A stretch of DNA of 18,173 nt, from assembly GCA_030641485.1 (NCBI GenBank), contig DAOWHJ010000023.1:1-18173 (forward strand), in the 5' to 3' direction. The notes beneath the pieces were generated by a model, which was given only the letters and a program-made list of their open reading frames with translations, had not been told where the DNA came from and did no database searches. This DNA comes from Pseudomonadota bacterium (GTDB lineage: Bacteria; Desulfobacterota; Anaeroferrophillalia; Anaeroferrophillales; Tharpellaceae). Within the stretch, counting starts at the first letter, position 1; every line of letters starts with the position of its first letter. A program made the position numbers and the translations under genes. Positions 15,321-18,173 of the stretch are shown here, piece after piece.

Positions 15321-15962
15321 ATGGCAATTGCGGAATTGGCAGTTGAGACAAGGACTGAGAGTGGTAAGGGGTATGCCAGGAAATTGCGAGCAGAAGGTAA
15401 AATCCCGGCTGTTCGTTATGGTAAACAGTGTGCTGTGAGTCAGTATACGGTCGATCAGAAGGCGATGGAGAAGTTGATTTATGATGTTGGAACTAGTAGT
15501 TTGGTCGGTCTTGATGTTGACGGTGCCGGGCAAAATGATGAGCTCCTCTCCATCGTTAAGGATATTCAACGTGACCCGGTTACGAGTCGGGTGATTCATG
15601 TAGATTTCTATGGAGTGCGTTACGGTGAGCCAATCCAGGTCGAAGTTCCTCTGGTGTTTGAAGGGAAATCGATTGGTGTGGCTGAAGGTGGCTTGTTGCA
15701 GCCAGTTCGTCGTGCCCTTTCAGTCAGATGTTTACCGCGGGCAATTCCTGAGAATATTGTGGTAGATGTTAGCGCTTTAGCTATCGGTGATGCAATCCAT
15801 ATCAGCGACCTTGATGTTGAAGGGGTTGAATTCGATACCTCTGTCGATTTTACTATTGTGACAGTTCAGAATGTTGTCCAGGAGGAAGAAGTTGCTGAGG
15901 TTGATGAGGACGAAGTTGAGGTAGAAGATGGTGACGGTGAAGCAGCGGCAGCAGCAGAGTAA
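15321..15962 (+). CDS. rplY: Ribosomal protein bL25, long CTC/TL5 form
   Basis: Binds 5S rRNA in the large ribosomal subunit. At 213 residues this is the long (CTC/TL5) form: an N-terminal L25 domain (about 1-92, including GKGYARKLRAEGKIPAV) and a C-terminal beta domain (about 97-186), followed by a very acidic, Ala-ending tail (188-213) rich in Glu and Asp. The ribosome site AGGAGG lies 8 nt before the ATG and is one of the strongest in the window. It precedes pth by 15 nt; this pairing next to prs is widely conserved and links translation components. Confidence 0.96.
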   Translation: MAIAELAVETRTESGKGYARKLRAEGKIPAVRYGKQCAVSQYTVDQKAMEKLIYDVGTSSLVGLDVDGAGQNDELLSIVKDIQRDPVTSRVIHVDFYGVRYGEPIQVEVPLVFEGKSIGVAEGGLLQPVRRALSVRCLPRAIPENIVVDVSALAIGDAIHISDLDVEGVEFDTSVDFTIVTVQNVVQEEEVAEVDEDEVEVEDGDGEAAAAAE

Positions 15963-15977
15963 CTCTTTTTTACTCCA

Positions 15978-16607
15978 ATGAAGTTACCGTTGTCTGATGA
16001 TGTTTTCCTGATTGTTGGCCTTGGGAATCCTGGGGCTGAGTATGTCTCGACACGCCACAACTTTGGCTTTGTTTTGGCCGATTGTTTGAACGAAAAGATT
16101 AATTCTACCCGTTCTTTTGAATTCATTAAAGTTATTCAAGCAGAAATTGCGTTTGGAGAACTGGCGGGAAAATCGGTGTGTTTACTTAAACCGCTGACCT
16201 TCATGAATCGCTCCGGTGGTTCACTAAGAGCTCTGCTTGAATTTCAAGAAGTAGAGATCGACCCCCACCGGATTCTTGTCATTCATGATGACCTCGATCT
16301 TGAGCTGGGTCGTATCAAGCTCAAGGGCGGCGGCGGCAGTGGCGGCCATAACGGGGTTAAATCATTGATTGAGGAGCTTGGTAGTGCTGATTTTCTACGC
16401 CTCAGGCTGGGTATCGGTGGGGAGTCCCGGGCTAAGACAGGTACCACAGTTGACTTTGTTTTAGCACCTTTTGCTGAATCTGAGCTCAGAATGGTCGATA
16501 ATGTATGTCAGCGTGGGATAGACGGAATAATTGAGATCCTGAACTCGGGGGTCGCGGCCGCGATGAATTTAGTAAATCGTCGAGTTGAGGCTGATAGTTG
16601 TTCTTAG
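15978..16607 (+). CDS. pth: Peptidyl-tRNA hydrolase (Pth)
   Basis: Releases peptides from prematurely dropped peptidyl-tRNA, recycling the tRNA. A 209-residue protein of normal length. Active-site residues are visible: Asn in VGLGNPG, the catalytic His in STRHNFGF, Asn in TFMNRSG and Asp in HDDLDLELG, followed by the Gly-rich KGGGGSGGHNGVKS segment. The ATG at 15978 gives the expected N-terminus but has no Shine-Dalgarno sequence in the preceding pyrimidine-rich stretch, so translation probably depends on the rplY ribosomes ending 15 nt upstream. Confidence 0.96.
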   Translation: MKLPLSDDVFLIVGLGNPGAEYVSTRHNFGFVLADCLNEKINSTRSFEFIKVIQAEIAFGELAGKSVCLLKPLTFMNRSGGSLRALLEFQEVEIDPHRILVIHDDLDLELGRIKLKGGGGSGGHNGVKSLIEELGSADFLRLRLGIGGESRAKTGTTVDFVLAPFAESELRMVDNVCQRGIDGIIEILNSGVAAAMNLVNRRVEADSCS

Positions 16608-16731
16608 AATATTATTGTACGGTATATGTTTCTCCATTATGTCATTAAATTTGACGTTTGGATAAACTTTTAGTTTGTTCCAAGTATTTCCTTAGTTTAA
16701 CCTAAAACTGCTATATGCAAGGGAGAAAAGT

Positions 16732-18173
16732 ATGGAAAGTTATACCATGTATGCACCGATTCTTGGGGTTATTGGACTCCTTTTTGCCGGTGTACTCTAC
16801 TCGTACGTCGTCAAACAGGACGCCGGAAACGACAAGATGAAAGAGATCGCCGATGCTATTCATTCGGGTGCGATGGCTTTCTTGCGACGTGAGTACAAGA
16901 TTTTGGCCATCTTTGTTGTTATTGTCTTTGCTCTGCTTTATGGCCTGCTCGGCGAACAGACTGCTTACGCCTTCCTGGGTGGCGCTCTCTGTTCGGTGTT
17001 GGCTGGTTATTTTGGTATGGTTGCTGCAACCCGGGCCAATGTTCGTACTTCTGCGGCGGCAAATCAGTCGGGTCAGGCTAAAGCCTTGAGCGTTGCTTTC
17101 AGTGGTGGTGCGGTTATGGGAATGTCGGTTGCCGCACTCGGTCTGATCGGGGTTGGTATCCTCTTCTACCTCTACGGTGGTTCACCTGAGACCTCAACCT
17201 ACATCAGTGGTTTTGCGATGGGCGCGAGTTCAATTGCTCTTTTCGCTCGTATCGGTGGTGGTATCTATACCAAGGCTGCTGATGTCGGTGCTGATCTGGT
17301 TGGTAAAGTTGAAGCTGGTATTCCTGAAGATGATCCGCGTAACCCGGCAACTATCGCTGATAATGTTGGTGACAACGTTGGTGATATCGCTGGTATGGGT
17401 GCCGATATTTTCGAATCCTATGTTGGTTCGGTTATCGCGACGATTGCGATTGCAGCAACGGCTACAGGCGCAGTCTTTGAAGCTGCACGTTACACCTTTA
17501 TGGCCTATCCTTTGATTGTTGTCATGATTGGTATCATAAGCTCAATGCTGGGTATCCTCTCAATGAAGATTCTTGAAAAATACAATCCGGCTGACGCTCT
17601 GCGCTACTGTACTTTCGTTGGTGCTGGTGCCCTTTTGGTTGGTGCTTACTGGGCGGCCAAGCAAATGGGTCTTCCGGTTGGGGTCTTTTGGGCTCTGACT
17701 TTCGGTTGTGCTTGTGGTATCCTCATCGGCCTGGTTACCGAGTACTATACTTCGGCTAAGCCGATTGTTAAAATTGCCGAAGCCAGTCTGACTGGTCCCG
17801 GAACCAACATCATCACCGGCCTTGCGGTTGGCCTTGAAAGTTGTGCAATTCCGGTTCTTCTGATTTGTGCGGCCATCTATGGTGGTTTCCACTTTATTGG
17901 TCTCTACGGTATTGGTATTGCGGCAGTGGGTATGCTGGCAACCGTTGGTGTTACCATGTCGGTTGATGCTTATGGTCCGATTGCTGATAACGCTGGCGGT
18001 ATCTCTGAGATGTGTGACCTTGGTGAAGAGACTCGGGCGATTACTGATGGCCTTGATGCCTTGGGTAACACCACTGCTGCAATTGGTAAAGGTTTTGCGA
18101 TTGGTTCCGCTGCTCTTACGGCATTGGCTCTTTTTGCGGCCTACAGTTCGGCGGTTGGCCTCGAAGTTATCAA
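16732..18173 (+). CDS. hppA: Membrane-bound ion-pumping pyrophosphatase, N-terminal part
   Basis: Integral membrane enzyme that uses pyrophosphate hydrolysis to pump H+ or Na+. The first 480 residues are in the window; the family has about 670-800, so the gene runs past the right edge. The start at 16732 follows GGGAGAAAAG. Many hydrophobic helices are seen, with the pyrophosphate-binding loop DVGADLVGKVE at 184-194 and IADNVGDNVGDIAGMGAD just after. Residues 445-450 read GNTTAA, the form of K+-dependent enzymes (K+-independent ones have Lys at the fifth position). Glu228 in FESY occupies the position used in Na+-pumping members, whereas plant H+ pumps have Gly there. Subtype is inferred; family is certain. 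It lies 124 nt after pth and probably has its own promoter, which I could not define. Confidence 0.95.
   Translation, partial: MESYTMYAPILGVIGLLFAGVLYSYVVKQDAGNDKMKEIADAIHSGAMAFLRREYKILAIFVVIVFALLYGLLGEQTAYAFLGGALCSVLAGYFGMVAATRANVRTSAAANQSGQAKALSVAFSGGAVMGMSVAALGLIGVGILFYLYGGSPETSTYISGFAMGASSIALFARIGGGIYTKAADVGADLVGKVEAGIPEDDPRNPATIADNVGDNVGDIAGMGADIFESYVGSVIATIAIAATATGAVFEAARYTFMAYPLIVVMIGIISSMLGILSMKILEKYNPADALRYCTFVGAGALLVGAYWAAKQMGLPVGVFWALTFGCACGILIGLVTEYYTSAKPIVKIAEASLTGPGTNIITGLAVGLESCAIPVLLICAAIYGGFHFIGLYGIGIAAVGMLATVGVTMSVDAYGPIADNAGGISEMCDLGEETRAITDGLDALGNTTAAIGKGFAIGSAALTALALFAAYSSAVGLEVI

Noticed and set aside
1..18173. Mobile elements, CRISPR arrays, phage or defence islands
   Set aside because: No transposase, integrase, regularly spaced repeats, terminal inverted repeats or defence-type genes are visible; nearly all genes are core metabolism.

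Overview
The window is a stretch of ordinary bacterial chromosome with densely packed housekeeping genes. It has no mobile element, prophage, CRISPR array or toxin-antitoxin pair that I can see. The gene set fits an anaerobic or facultative Gram-negative bacterium, most likely of the Desulfuromonadota/Desulfobacterota (former Deltaproteobacteria) type: a HemW-like radical SAM gene overlapping selA, molybdenum cofactor genes, a membrane pyrophosphatase, L25/CTC with a long acidic tail, and ispE, tRNA-Gln, prs, rplY and pth in that order. The taxonomic call is inference from gene content and order; there is no rRNA here.

Left part (1-3222, minus strand). panB-panC-panD form a compact operon making pantothenate precursors. 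It ends at a long hairpin (218-270) that could terminate transcription from either side. Upstream lies a stand-alone cytidylate-kinase-like P-loop protein (2551-3222), followed by a clear minus-strand terminator only about 25 nt before panB. A 538-nt stretch without a convincing gene (3223-3760) separates this block from the divergent plus-strand genes.

Middle (3761-9282, plus strand). A HemN/HemW-superfamily radical SAM gene overlaps selA (selenocysteine synthase) by 20 nt and is followed by a secreted SH3-domain protein. serA has its own good promoter and a long leader.

Right part (9307-18173, plus strand). purA, moaA, moaC, a small heat-shock protein gene and ispE are closely packed. The moaC product carries an unexplained Cys-rich C-terminal extension of about 108 residues. 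A tRNA-Gln(UUG) with its own promoter follows, then prs, rplY and pth. The window ends inside a membrane pyrophosphatase gene whose residues point to a K+-dependent, perhaps Na+-pumping, enzyme.

I did not find a clearly new multi-gene system. The best leads are the MoaC extension, the cytidylate-kinase-like protein, the structured gene-free region before the radical SAM/selA operon, the control region before panB, the leader of purA with a possible 12-residue leader peptide and hairpin, and the pyrophosphatase subtype.
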